The translations under genes and the position numbers were made by a program. 64,000 nt of DNA, taken from assembly GCF_001999965.1 (NCBI RefSeq), contig NZ_CP019646.1:248001-312000 (forward strand). Direction: 5' to 3'. The first letter of the stretch is position 1. Every line of letters starts with the position of its first letter. The notes beneath the pieces are model-generated. The model saw only the letters and a list, made by a program, of their open reading frames with translations, had not been told where the DNA came from and did no database searches. Positions 42,836 through 51,378 of the stretch are shown in pieces. The stretch comes from Limihaloglobus sulfuriphilus. GTDB lineage: Bacteria; Planctomycetota; Phycisphaerae; Sedimentisphaerales; Sedimentisphaeraceae.

Positions 42836-43735
42836 TTAGAATGACAGTGAGTATGTTACTGTTGCATAAAGATCGTTGTCGATCAGAGAATCACCAGCTC
42901 CAAAGCTTGGTTTGAGATCCTGCCTTGAACCGGAGAATGCAGTCTGGTAGTAAACACCAGGTGTCAGAACGCCGTTGAACATGTTGAAGTCTGTCTGGCA
43001 GCCAACAACGAAGTGTGTCCAACCACTTTCCTGAGAACCCAGAGTTGTTGAGTTGAAATCAGCAACACTGCTGCTGTAAACAACGTCGCCAACAAATGTG
43101 AATACCTGTTCCGGGTTTTCAGCTGTGAAGCCGTCTGTTACGAGGTCATAGCTGAGACCAACTGCTGAGATCCAGCCGGTGCCGATAGCACCGTAGTATC
43201 CGGTGAAAGTATCTTTAGTTCCGCCATCAAATCCGTCCCATGTATAGAGGACAGAGAAGTGAGGCTTGATACCTGCAAGGTCAAGATTCGGCATCTCAAC
43301 ATAGATTGAAACTTCCTGGAAATCACATTCGTCAGGAGCGCCCCAGCCGCTCGGCCAGTCGCCGAGGTCGTGGTAAACGTATTTCAGGTCATAGGTTGAT
43401 TCCAGTGCTTCGCCTTCAAGAACAACTGACTTGTAGCCGAGCTTATAGTCGAACTCTGCCAGGTTGTAAGCAGGCATACCACCTGTAGCCATCGGACCGG
43501 CATAAACATTACCCGATGAGAGAGCGTTGATGTAGCTGACGCCGCCGTAGAATCCGGTTTCACCGAAATCCATCATTACGCCAACTTCGTATGCGCCCTT
43601 GTCATCATAAATGTCATAGCCGTTCCACAGGTACTTGCTCATGTATGTAGCATCTAATGTGACGCCCACTTCATCCATGGCGAAAGCACCAGCCGTCATG
43701 CCGATCATGGCGATTAATAGTGTTAATTTCTTCAT
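42836..43735 (-). CDS. TorF/Gcw_chp-like outer-membrane protein
   Basis: This 299-aa protein has a signal peptide (MKKLTLLIAMIGMTAGAFA), followed by a beta-barrel opening with GVTLDATYMSKYLWNGYDIY, the pattern of the TorF/Gcw_chp putative outer-membrane family, with alternating aromatic strands and a terminal phenylalanine. The 5' leader contains a small CCCGC/GCGGG hairpin (43783-43796). Function is unknown; an abundant porin-like surface protein is plausible. It is convergent with nnrE across the shared terminator. Confidence 0.78.
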   Translation of the reverse strand: MKKLTLLIAMIGMTAGAFAMDEVGVTLDATYMSKYLWNGYDIYDDKGAYEVGVMMDFGETGFYGGVSYINALSSGNVYAGPMATGGMPAYNLAEFDYKLGYKSVVLEGEALESTYDLKYVYHDLGDWPSGWGAPDECDFQEVSIYVEMPNLDLAGIKPHFSVLYTWDGFDGGTKDTFTGYYGAIGTGWISAVGLSYDLVTDGFTAENPEQVFTFVGDVVYSSSVADFNSTTLGSQESGWTHFVVGCQTDFNMFNGVLTPGVYYQTAFSGSRQDLKPSFGAGDSLIDNDLYATVTYSLSF

Positions 43736-43970
43736 TAAATTACCCTTTCGAAATTACCCAATAAGTATTCCTTGAAACTTGCCCCGCACACGCGGGACAA
43801 AACTACAGTATCCATATTTTTATATTTAAGTTTAAGCTATACACTTAACGCAAATCTACATTTACCATTGCTGGTATTCTACAACGGCGGATAGGCAATT
43901 TCAAGCAAGATTTTTTTTAAAATTCCAAAAAAAACTCAAAATCACCACAAAATCACATAAAAACGCGTTT

Positions 43971-45524
43971 TTAAGCCCTTTGAGCGGCTTTTATGAACCT
44001 TTCTTTTGCCTGTCCGGCGAGGTAAAAACTGCCCGTTATGCAGATTAAATCGTCTCTATTTACCGCTCTTCTGGCGATTTGCAGCGCTTCGCCGAGACTC
44101 GTAGCGGTCTGGCACATCTTGCCGGTATGCTCTGTATAAAGCTCTGCCAGGTCAGTCGGAGAGACGGCTTTCGGGAAATTGCTGCGTGTGAAAATCAGCT
44201 TATCCGCGCCGTATTGCAGCTCTTTGAGCATCCCAACGACGTCTTTGTCCCGGTTGCATCCGAAGATCATCACCATCGAATCATACGGCACATGCTGGCC
44301 GACTGCCCGTATCAGCGCTTTGATGCTCGCGGCGTTGTGTGCCACGTCAATAAGCACCTTCGGATCGTTCCAGATCAGCTCCATCCTGCCCGGCAGCGAG
44401 ACCGTCTCTATACCCTCGATAATCTTTTCATCGTCTATCTCGTATTCCATGCGTTTAAGCTGGTCAATAGCCGCCAGCGCCAAAGCCAGGTTTTCCGCCT
44501 GGTGCTCTCCCGGCAGCGGTACCCGTATGTGGTGGTACATACTGGTCTCTGTGTCCACGCAAATCCGTGCATGAGGGCCGTATTCCGGCGAAGACTCAAC
44601 ACGCGCGGAAAAATTGACATTTTTATTGATTACCCAGAGCGGAGAGCCTTTTTTCTCTGCGACTTCGCTTATTACCTGCAGCGCGGCTTCTTCCTGTTCA
44701 ACGGTTACAACAGGGACGCCTGGTTTTATAATTCCGGCTTTTTCGTATGCGATTTTGTCAATTGTCCTGCCCAGCTGGTACTGATGGTCTATACTGATGC
44801 GGGTTATGATCGAAACCAGCGGATCTACCACGTTTGTAGCATCGAGACGGCCGCCCAGACCGGTTTCAAGTACCGATATATCAGCGCCCATCTGGTCAAA
44901 ATACAGTATTGCAAGAGCGGTGAATATCTCGAAAAAGGTGGGTTTCATGCCCACATGTTCCATATATTCGACCACAGGCCGCGACTTGTTGATCATCTCC
45001 GAAAGCTCATTCTGGTCTATGCGGCGGGAGTTGAACTCTATCCTCTCATGCAGGCTCAGCAGGTGGGGTGATGTGTAAAGTCCGACTTTAAAGCCGTTTG
45101 CCTGAAGAAGCCGTGCCAGCAGTGTCGCTGTGGAGCCTTTGCCTTTGGTGCCGGCTACGTGAATAAACTTTTTGCCCTTGTGCGGGTTTCCAAGAAGCTC
45201 CAAGAGCTTGCTCATACGCTCAAGATCAAACGTATCGACATTATACCGCATGTGTCTTGCGCGCTCGTAGTCCGTTACTGAAAACAGATAGTTCAGGGCC
45301 TTGTCGTAGTTATTGAAAGGCCTGACCTTCTGAAAATCAGCGAGGGTCTTGTTTTTCTTCGGGGCCGCAGTTTTTTTTGCTGAAGCCTTTTTTGTTGCCG
45401 TCTTTTTAGCAGTTGTTTTCTTCACCGGCTTTTTAGTCGTCTTTTTGCTTGCTGGGGCAGACGATTTGTCAGCTTTGGAAGTTTTCTTCTTTGCTACGGT
45501 TTTTTTAGTTGTCTTTTTTGCCAC
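43971..45524 (-). CDS. folC: Folylpolyglutamate/dihydrofolate synthase with lysine-rich histone-like N-terminal tail
   Basis: This 517-aa protein is a Mur-ligase-fold enzyme that adds glutamate to folates. Normal FolC begins near residue 70 here: NNYDKALNYLFS, the P-loop GTKGKGST (125-132), YTSPHLLSLHERI, ETGLGGRLDATNV, ISIDHQYQLG and the C-terminal VLIDVAHN. The first 60 residues are a low-complexity tail with 24 lysines plus Ala/Thr (repeats of KKTxxKK), resembling histone H1-like tails. No ATG lies between codon 1 and about codon 92, which is inside the enzyme domain, so the tail is probably translated. GTG/TTG alternatives were not excluded. Confidence 0.9.
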   Translation of the reverse strand: MAKKTTKKTVAKKKTSKADKSSAPASKKTTKKPVKKTTAKKTATKKASAKKTAAPKKNKTLADFQKVRPFNNYDKALNYLFSVTDYERARHMRYNVDTFDLERMSKLLELLGNPHKGKKFIHVAGTKGKGSTATLLARLLQANGFKVGLYTSPHLLSLHERIEFNSRRIDQNELSEMINKSRPVVEYMEHVGMKPTFFEIFTALAILYFDQMGADISVLETGLGGRLDATNVVDPLVSIITRISIDHQYQLGRTIDKIAYEKAGIIKPGVPVVTVEQEEAALQVISEVAEKKGSPLWVINKNVNFSARVESSPEYGPHARICVDTETSMYHHIRVPLPGEHQAENLALALAAIDQLKRMEYEIDDEKIIEGIETVSLPGRMELIWNDPKVLIDVAHNAASIKALIRAVGQHVPYDSMVMIFGCNRDKDVVGMLKELQYGADKLIFTRSNFPKAVSPTDLAELYTEHTGKMCQTATSLGEALQIARRAVNRDDLICITGSFYLAGQAKERFIKAAQRA

Positions 45525-45871
45525 TTTACTTAAAATTATAAAATAATTGCAGAAACGGATAGCCCGTTTAAAAGAATTAACAGTAAGATTCTAAGGCTAC
45601 CCTATATCATAAAACGAAATATTATACGGTGTTTTTGCCTTTTTGTCAATCTTAAAGGATAATGTACGTACGTTTTAGCAGGTTCTCTTTGCCGTTATAT
45701 CTACATAATTCCTTTTTTTCAGCAAGTTTATATCGATTTGAACTATTTTGCTGCGGCCGGAACAGCATTAGCTTGCCTTATGGTTAAATAAGTATTGCTG
45801 ATTCTGTTTTCTGGTTATTTGTACTTTTTCAATTTTTTTTCAAATAGAATGTAGTTTTTTCAAATACATTC

Positions 45872-45899
45872 TTGACAACAGGGGTGCGGATTTTATAAT
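45872..45899 (+). promoter_or_regulatory. Promoter of the L13-S9 operon
   Basis: TTGACA (45872-45877), a 16-nt spacer and TATAAT (45894-45899) form a perfect two-box promoter about 60 nt before rplM. Upstream, three TTTTTCAA tracts (about 45824-45863) could act as A-tract/UP elements. The rest of the 433-bp gap 45525-45957 shows no gene. Confidence 0.85.
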
Positions 45900-45957
45900 T
45901 GCCTCTCTTTATCATAATATAACAGAATTTACTCTAAAACTCGGGAGTATATACGTA

Positions 45958-46386
45958 ATGAAGACTTATATGGCAAAAACAGGTCAGGTAGAGCAGAAAT
46001 GGCTGCTGATCGATGCGGAAGGCGCGGCACTGGGCCGTCTCGCTGCAGCGGTTGCGCCAATTCTTATGGGCAAAAACAAGCCTCAGTACACGCCTCATGT
46101 TGATACAGGCGATTATGTTGTGGTTGTTAACGCTGATAAGGTAAAGCTCTCCGGCAACAAACTTCAACAGAAGTATTATGACTATTACACCCGCTATCCA
46201 GGCGGTCATAAGTATGTCTCCTATGAAGAGCTGCTTGAGAAAAAACCGGAAATGCTTGTAGAGCTTGCTGTTAGAAGAATGCTTCCCAAGAATAAACTTG
46301 GCAGGGCAATGTTCAAAAAGCTAAAGATTTACAGCGGAGCCGAGCATGACCATGTCGCTCAGCAACCAGAAAAGTTTGAACTTTAA
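45958..46386 (+). CDS. rplM: 50S ribosomal protein L13
   Basis: This 142-aa large-subunit protein has a start MKTYMAKTGQVEQKWLLIDA that matches the family's usual N-terminus, and the GRLAAAVAPILMGKNKPQYTP, YYDYYTRYPGGHK and VRRMLPKNKLGRAMFKKLKIY blocks are conserved. CGGGAG precedes ATG. It is paired with rpsI, the standard bacterial arrangement, under a strong promoter. Confidence 0.97.
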   Translation: MKTYMAKTGQVEQKWLLIDAEGAALGRLAAAVAPILMGKNKPQYTPHVDTGDYVVVVNADKVKLSGNKLQQKYYDYYTRYPGGHKYVSYEELLEKKPEMLVELAVRRMLPKNKLGRAMFKKLKIYSGAEHDHVAQQPEKFEL

Positions 46387-46404
46387 TTATAAAAGGTGAA
46401 TTAG

Positions 46405-46905
46405 ATGGCAGAATTGGAACAAGCTAACACTCCTTTAATCGACCCGGCTACTGTGCCAGGGGCAATATCCCTGACAGCGGCACCGGCAGCCAAGACAAAA
46501 AAACAAAAACCTGACAGGGGCGGATATATCTGCGGTGTCGGCAGGCGTAAAAGCTCTGTGGCACGTGTGCGTATCAAGCCGGGAACAGGTAAGCTAATTA
46601 TAAATAGGAAAGAGCTTAAAGAGTATTTCCCCCTGCTCAAGGACCAGAACCAGGTTCTTGCTCCGCTCAAGGCAACCGAAGCGGACAGCAGATTTGACGT
46701 TGTCATAAACGTTAAGGGCGGCGGCACCACCGGTCAGGCCGGTGCGGCACTTCTGGGTATTGCCAGAGCGCTTAGCAATTTTGATGAATCGCTGGAAAGG
46801 CCGCTTCGTGAATTGAACCTCATGACCCGTGACGGACGCATGAAAGAGCGTAAGAAACCTGGTCAGAGGGGTGCAAGAAGGCGCTTCCAGTTCTCAAAGC
46901 GTTAA
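46405..46905 (+). CDS. rpsI: 30S ribosomal protein S9 with N-terminal extension
   Basis: This 166-aa protein has a canonical S9 body from about residue 40 (GVGRRKSSVARVRIKPGTG) to the tRNA-contacting C-terminal KKPGQRGARRRFQFSKR. Standard bacterial S9 is about 130 aa; here about 36 extra Ala/Pro/Lys residues precede it. ATG 46405 has AAAGGTG upstream, so the extension is probably real. It lies 18 nt after rplM. Confidence 0.96.
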   Translation: MAELEQANTPLIDPATVPGAISLTAAPAAKTKKQKPDRGGYICGVGRRKSSVARVRIKPGTGKLIINRKELKEYFPLLKDQNQVLAPLKATEADSRFDVVINVKGGGTTGQAGAALLGIARALSNFDESLERPLRELNLMTRDGRMKERKKPGQRGARRRFQFSKR

Positions 46906-46930
46906 TTTACCTCTGTTTTACAGATATTCA

Positions 46931-46970
46931 AAAAGCCGCAATTGGTTTTCGCCAACTGCGGCTTTTTTTT
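46931..46970 (+). terminator. Terminator of the L13-S9 operon
   Basis: The stem AAAAGCCGCA-TTGG/CCAA-TGCGGCTTTT with one mismatch has a 6-nt loop and is followed by a T8 run. Confidence 0.88.
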
Positions 46971-46995
46971 CGTTAACAATATGCTAAGGCTTGAG

Positions 46996-48099
46996 TTACG
47001 CGTAGAAGTCTTTTATCTTCTGTATTACAAAATCTCGCTGGTCTTCTTCAAGCTCGGGTGAAATCGGCAGAGAGAGGACTTCTCTGCACGCCTTAGCGGT
47101 TACGGGCAGGTCATCTTCTTTGAGACCGAGATGTTTGAAGCACTGCTGGGTGTGCAGCGGTTCGGGATAGTAAACGCCGCAGCCGATCTGGTTTTCCTGG
47201 AGATGCGCCTTTAGCTCATCGCGTTTTTCGCTGCGTATTGTGTATTGATTGAAAATGCTGTAATTAACGTCGTCGATATGGGGTATCGTGATGTCGCCGA
47301 CGCCGGCAAGGGCGCGGCTGTACGCGGCGGCGTTTTCACGTCTTGCCTCATGCCAGCTTGAGAGGTATCTGAGTTTTACGCCCAGAACTGCCCCCTGTAT
47401 CCCGTCGAGGCGGAAATTGCCGCCAATGACCTGGTATTGGTAAGTGGCGTTCTGGCCGTGGTTTCTGACCATTCTTATCATTTTAGCGAGATTGTCGTCG
47501 TTTGTCGTTATAAGCCCGCCGTCTCCGAATGCTCCCAGGTTTTTGGTTGGGTAGAATGAGAAGCAGCCGCAATCACCGAAGTTGCCGGCCTTAATGCCGT
47601 TTCGTGCCGCACCGATACTCTGTGCCGCGTCTTCGATGACATATATATTGTTTTTTCGGGCGATATCCATTATCGGCTCCATGTTGGCGATCTGCCCGAA
47701 CAGGTGTACCGGTATAATAGCCTTTGTCTTCTCTGTAATCTTAGCCTCTATCTCTACAGGGCTTATGTTAAATGTGCAGGCTTCTATGTCTGCGAAAACC
47801 GGTGTCGCCCCGACCCTTGCAACGGCTCCCGATGTAGCAACAAAGGTAAACGATGGGATTATAACCTCATCGCCCGGGCCAATTCCAAGCGCCATCAAAG
47901 CCGCGATAATAGCATCACTGCCGCTCGATACGCCGATTGCGTGTTTGCAGTGGCAGTAATCGGCGATTTCCTCTTCAAATTTCGCTACCGCCGGTCCCAG
48001 GCAGCACGCCTGCATTCGGCAAACCCCGGTAATTGCCGGCATTATCTCGTCTTCGAGCCGGGCGAATTGTTTTTTTAAATCAAGTAACGGTACCTGCAT
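46996..48099 (-). CDS. DegT/DnrJ/EryC1 family aminotransferase
   Basis: This 367-aa PLP enzyme transfers an amino group to a keto-sugar nucleotide in surface polysaccharide or antibiotic-sugar synthesis. Motifs: VPLLDLKKQF at the start, GVSSGSDAI, GDEVIIPSFTFVAT, IEDAAQSIGA, and the PLP lysine in FYPTKNLGAFGDGG (about residue 184). The family is a sugar aminotransferase with the substrate set by context, but neighbours give no other sugar-nucleotide gene, so its product is not assigned. It stands alone between rpsI and the RNase R gene. Confidence 0.92.
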   Translation of the reverse strand: MQVPLLDLKKQFARLEDEIMPAITGVCRMQACCLGPAVAKFEEEIADYCHCKHAIGVSSGSDAIIAALMALGIGPGDEVIIPSFTFVATSGAVARVGATPVFADIEACTFNISPVEIEAKITEKTKAIIPVHLFGQIANMEPIMDIARKNNIYVIEDAAQSIGAARNGIKAGNFGDCGCFSFYPTKNLGAFGDGGLITTNDDNLAKMIRMVRNHGQNATYQYQVIGGNFRLDGIQGAVLGVKLRYLSSWHEARRENAAAYSRALAGVGDITIPHIDDVNYSIFNQYTIRSEKRDELKAHLQENQIGCGVYYPEPLHTQQCFKHLGLKEDDLPVTAKACREVLSLPISPELEEDQRDFVIQKIKDFYA

Positions 48100-48324
48100 A
48101 TTTGTTCCAATCTTATTTAAACTTCATTTTCTAAAAAATCATCAAGCCGGTGCGGCCGGCTGCCTGTCAGTCTTTATGATAGTATAAACCTATGAGCAGG
48201 AAATGAAATATATTTTTAGAATTTCCCGGTGGTTGAATAAATCAAATCTACAGTTGCCAGTTAAGAAGATTTCTGATATAACTTAACAAAGCATAAAACA
48301 TATAAAATGTATTCGGAGAACATT

Positions 48325-50535
48325 ATGGATAAGGTCTATAAGGCAGAAATCATTCGGGTTATATCAAACAGCAAGTACGTGCCTGTAAACAAGGCCGAGC
48401 TTGCCGGCTACATCAAGGCAGAAGATGAGGCGGAATTTGACTCAGCGGTAAATCAGCTTGTAGAAGAAGGCCGCTTAGTCGTTACCGGCAAAGGACTTGT
48501 CAAACTGCCGACGATGCCTTCAAAGGTAACCGGCCGCTACCGCTCTAACAGACGCAGGTTCGGATTCGTTATACCTGATATAAAATACCGCGGCGGAGAT
48601 GTTTATATTCCAGAAGAATTCGTCAATGGTGCAGTTGACGGCGACACTGTTGTTGCCCGGGTCAAGAAGAGCCGCGGCCACGGCCCCGACAGCTACGACG
48701 GCAGGGTGATTGAAGTCAAGAAGCGGGCCCGTGAAAGATTTGTGGGCGTGTTGAAAAAGAAAAAAAGTTTCTGGGCTGTGATGCTCGACGGCAACCCGCT
48801 CGGCGATTATGTCATAGTCGATGATGTTGGAGCCAAAGGCGCCAAAGAAGGCGACAAGGTACTTGTAAGCGTCATGGAATTTCCCACGGAAACGGCTCCT
48901 GCAAGGGGGGTAATACTCGAAGTTCTCGGCAAACCGGGACTTTATGATACAGAGCTTGCCGCGGTTATCGGGCAGTATGAGCTGCCGGGTGATTTCCCAG
49001 AACAATGTATTAACGAGGCCGAAGATATTTCGCAAAGATATTTCAAGCAGGGCGAAGCGGACCCCGCCGACGGTGCGGAAGATATCTCCAACAAGATTAT
49101 AATCACCATCGACCCGCATGATGCCCGTGATTTTGATGATGCTATCTCACTCGAACAGGACGATAAGGGCCGCAAGGTTCTGGGCGTGCATATTGCCGAT
49201 GTGAGCCGGTTTGTTACTCCGGATTCACAGCTTGATGTCGAGGCAAAAGAACGCGGCAACAGCGTTTATCTTCCGGGAAAGGTTATCCCGATGCTGCCGG
49301 AGGTGCTCAGCAACGGTATCTGCTCGCTTCAGCCCAAACAGCCCCGTTTTGTTAAAAGTGCATATATCACATACGACGGCGACGGGAATGTCGTTGATGC
49401 CAGATTTGCCAACAGTGTTATAAATTCCTTTTACAGACTGACATACAAAGAGGCAAATGAAATTCTCCAGGGCCGCAGTGATTTCCCGAAGGAGGTTCTG
49501 GAGCTGATGAAGGAAATGAATTCCCTTGCCAGAATAATCGAAAAACGCCGCCGGCGCCAGGGTATGCTGCATCTGGACCTGCCCGAGACAGAGCTTATCA
49601 TGGACGACAACGGCAAGGTCGTCGATGCCGAGCCGGCAGACGATTCATACCCCCATACAATAATCGAGATGTTCATGGTAGAGGCCAACGAGGCTGTTGC
49701 ACGTTTGATGCATCAACTGAATGTGCCCGCAATCAGGCGAATCCACCCGGCTCCGGACGTGTTTGGAATGCGGGATATTTCGAGCTTTACACGTGTTTTC
49801 GGTATCAAGGTTCCTAAAAAACTTGACCGTTTCGCGCTGCAGGCTCTGCTCTCTAAGGTGAAGGGCACCAACAGCGAATACGCGATTAACAACTTTGTTC
49901 TTCGCAATTTTACACGTGCCGAATACTCCCCGCTTAAGGTTGGGCATTATGCCCTTGCATCTGAGCATTATACCCATTTTACGAGTCCCATACGAAGATA
50001 CGCCGATTTGACCATCCACCGTCTCCTGCAGGAATATCTCGAAGGGCGGCTCAAAAAAGGCGGTAAAAACACGGATATCCCCAACGAAGATGATCTGATA
50101 GCTCTTGGAGAGCATCTCGGCGAGACCGAAAACAACGCTGAAAGCGCAGAGCGGGATCTTATAAAGACGCTTATACTGACTATGCTCAGCGAGCGTATCG
50201 GCTCTGTGCTTAAATGTGTTGTTTCCGGTGTAACCCGCAGCGGGATCTTTGCCCGGTGCATGAAATACGGGATCGAGGGCTTCATTAAGGTTGAGCTGCT
50301 CGGCAACGAACAGTGGCATTATGAGCAGTCAATCCAATCGCTTATCGGCAAATTCACCGGCAAGCACATATCGCTTGGCACAGCGCTCAAAGCAAAGGTT
50401 GTATCGGTCAATGTCCCCGGCAAACAGCTTGATCTGGCTCCGGTTGAGCCGCTGGTAAACCGCAAATCAATGACAAAATCAGTGCGTAAAGCCAAAGGTA
50501 AGGGCGGCTCCGGCAAAAAACGCAGACGCCGCTAA
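48325..50535 (+). CDS. rnr: Ribonuclease R
   Basis: This 736-aa 3'-5' exoribonuclease has an N-terminal winged-helix-like region (about 1-60), two cold-shock domains (about 65-225), the RNB catalytic domain with magnesium-binding aspartates in DPHDARDFDDAISLE, a C-terminal S1 domain (about 625-705) and a basic tail ending KKRRRR. ATG 48325 is preferred to ATG 48307 as CGGAGA lies upstream of it. It degrades structured RNA and acts in RNA quality control. The GDPD gene follows after 39 nt. Confidence 0.95.
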   Translation: MDKVYKAEIIRVISNSKYVPVNKAELAGYIKAEDEAEFDSAVNQLVEEGRLVVTGKGLVKLPTMPSKVTGRYRSNRRRFGFVIPDIKYRGGDVYIPEEFVNGAVDGDTVVARVKKSRGHGPDSYDGRVIEVKKRARERFVGVLKKKKSFWAVMLDGNPLGDYVIVDDVGAKGAKEGDKVLVSVMEFPTETAPARGVILEVLGKPGLYDTELAAVIGQYELPGDFPEQCINEAEDISQRYFKQGEADPADGAEDISNKIIITIDPHDARDFDDAISLEQDDKGRKVLGVHIADVSRFVTPDSQLDVEAKERGNSVYLPGKVIPMLPEVLSNGICSLQPKQPRFVKSAYITYDGDGNVVDARFANSVINSFYRLTYKEANEILQGRSDFPKEVLELMKEMNSLARIIEKRRRRQGMLHLDLPETELIMDDNGKVVDAEPADDSYPHTIIEMFMVEANEAVARLMHQLNVPAIRRIHPAPDVFGMRDISSFTRVFGIKVPKKLDRFALQALLSKVKGTNSEYAINNFVLRNFTRAEYSPLKVGHYALASEHYTHFTSPIRRYADLTIHRLLQEYLEGRLKKGGKNTDIPNEDDLIALGEHLGETENNAESAERDLIKTLILTMLSERIGSVLKCVVSGVTRSGIFARCMKYGIEGFIKVELLGNEQWHYEQSIQSLIGKFTGKHISLGTALKAKVVSVNVPGKQLDLAPVEPLVNRKSMTKSVRKAKGKGGSGKKRRRR

Positions 50536-50574
50536 TCAAGATTAAATCAACAAGTTTATTTAAAGGCACTGATT

Positions 50575-51372
50575 ATGAAAGTTATTTTACTTATGGTAAT
50601 GTGTTGTTCTATATTCAGCGGCTGTAAAAGCGGTCCGATGATAATCGCTCACAGGGGCAATTCAAGCTATGCGCCGGAAAATACAATGGCATCGGTGCAG
50701 AGCGGTTGGATTGTTGATGCGGACGCTGTTGAAGTTGATGTTTATCTCACTTCGGACGGCAAAATCGCTGTAATTCACGACGGGGATACTCAGCGCGTCT
50801 CCGGCGAAAAACTGGTAGTTACCGAGTCGAGTTATGAACAACTCTCAAAACTTGATGTAGGGTCACATAAGTCGTGGTATTTTAAAAATGAAAGGATTCC
50901 GCTGCTTGAGGATGTCATCGCGTCAATCCCCGCCGGCAGGAAACTTTTTGTTGAGGTTAAAAGCTCGCCCCAAATCGTTCCGTATCTCAAAGAGCTTTTC
51001 AACAACAGCCCCAACAGAGATAGGCTGGTTGTAATCGCCTTTAACAAGGATGTGCTTGATGAAGTGAAAAAACAGATCCCGGATATTCCGGCTTACTGGC
51101 TCATCGGCGCGTCAAAAGACAGCGAAACCGGCGAGATACTGCCTTATGATACATCTCTGATAGACACAGCCCTCCACGCCGGATTTGAAGGTTTAAACGT
51201 CAATTACGGCGGATTGAACGAAGAATTCGTCGCCCTTGCCCATGCACGGGGCTTGGAGGTCTATGTCTGGACGGTCAACTACTTTGAAGACGCTCAGAGG
51301 CTGCGGCAGTACGGCGTGGACGGTATCACCACGGACAGACCGGCAGACCTTTCTCTTCTACTGAAAAACTGA
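50575..51372 (+). CDS. Glycerophosphodiester phosphodiesterase lipoprotein
   Basis: This 265-aa protein has a lipoprotein signal (lipobox FSGC, cysteine about residue 17) and a GDPD TIM barrel: IIAHRGNSSYAPENT with catalytic His-Arg, the metal ligands in AVEVDVYLTSDG and IAVIHDGD, LFVEVKS and the late VYVWTVN. It hydrolyses glycerophosphodiesters to glycerol-3-phosphate and an alcohol at the envelope. Convergent with the sulfatase gene, 6 nt apart. Confidence 0.92.
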   Translation: MKVILLMVMCCSIFSGCKSGPMIIAHRGNSSYAPENTMASVQSGWIVDADAVEVDVYLTSDGKIAVIHDGDTQRVSGEKLVVTESSYEQLSKLDVGSHKSWYFKNERIPLLEDVIASIPAGRKLFVEVKSSPQIVPYLKELFNNSPNRDRLVVIAFNKDVLDEVKKQIPDIPAYWLIGASKDSETGEILPYDTSLIDTALHAGFEGLNVNYGGLNEEFVALAHARGLEVYVWTVNYFEDAQRLRQYGVDGITTDRPADLSLLLKN

Positions 51373-51378
51373 CACGGC

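Noticed and set aside
44079-45071. 330-codon open frame on the + strand opposite folC
   Set aside because: It is antisense to the conserved FolC domain; the composition is unlike a real protein (many His, Arg, Tyr, Cys).
45661-45676. CGTACGTTTTA upstream of rplM, shared with the yefM-yoeB operator region
   Set aside because: Only an 11-bp match without the 12-bp palindrome spacing; probably chance, though cross-binding is conceivable.
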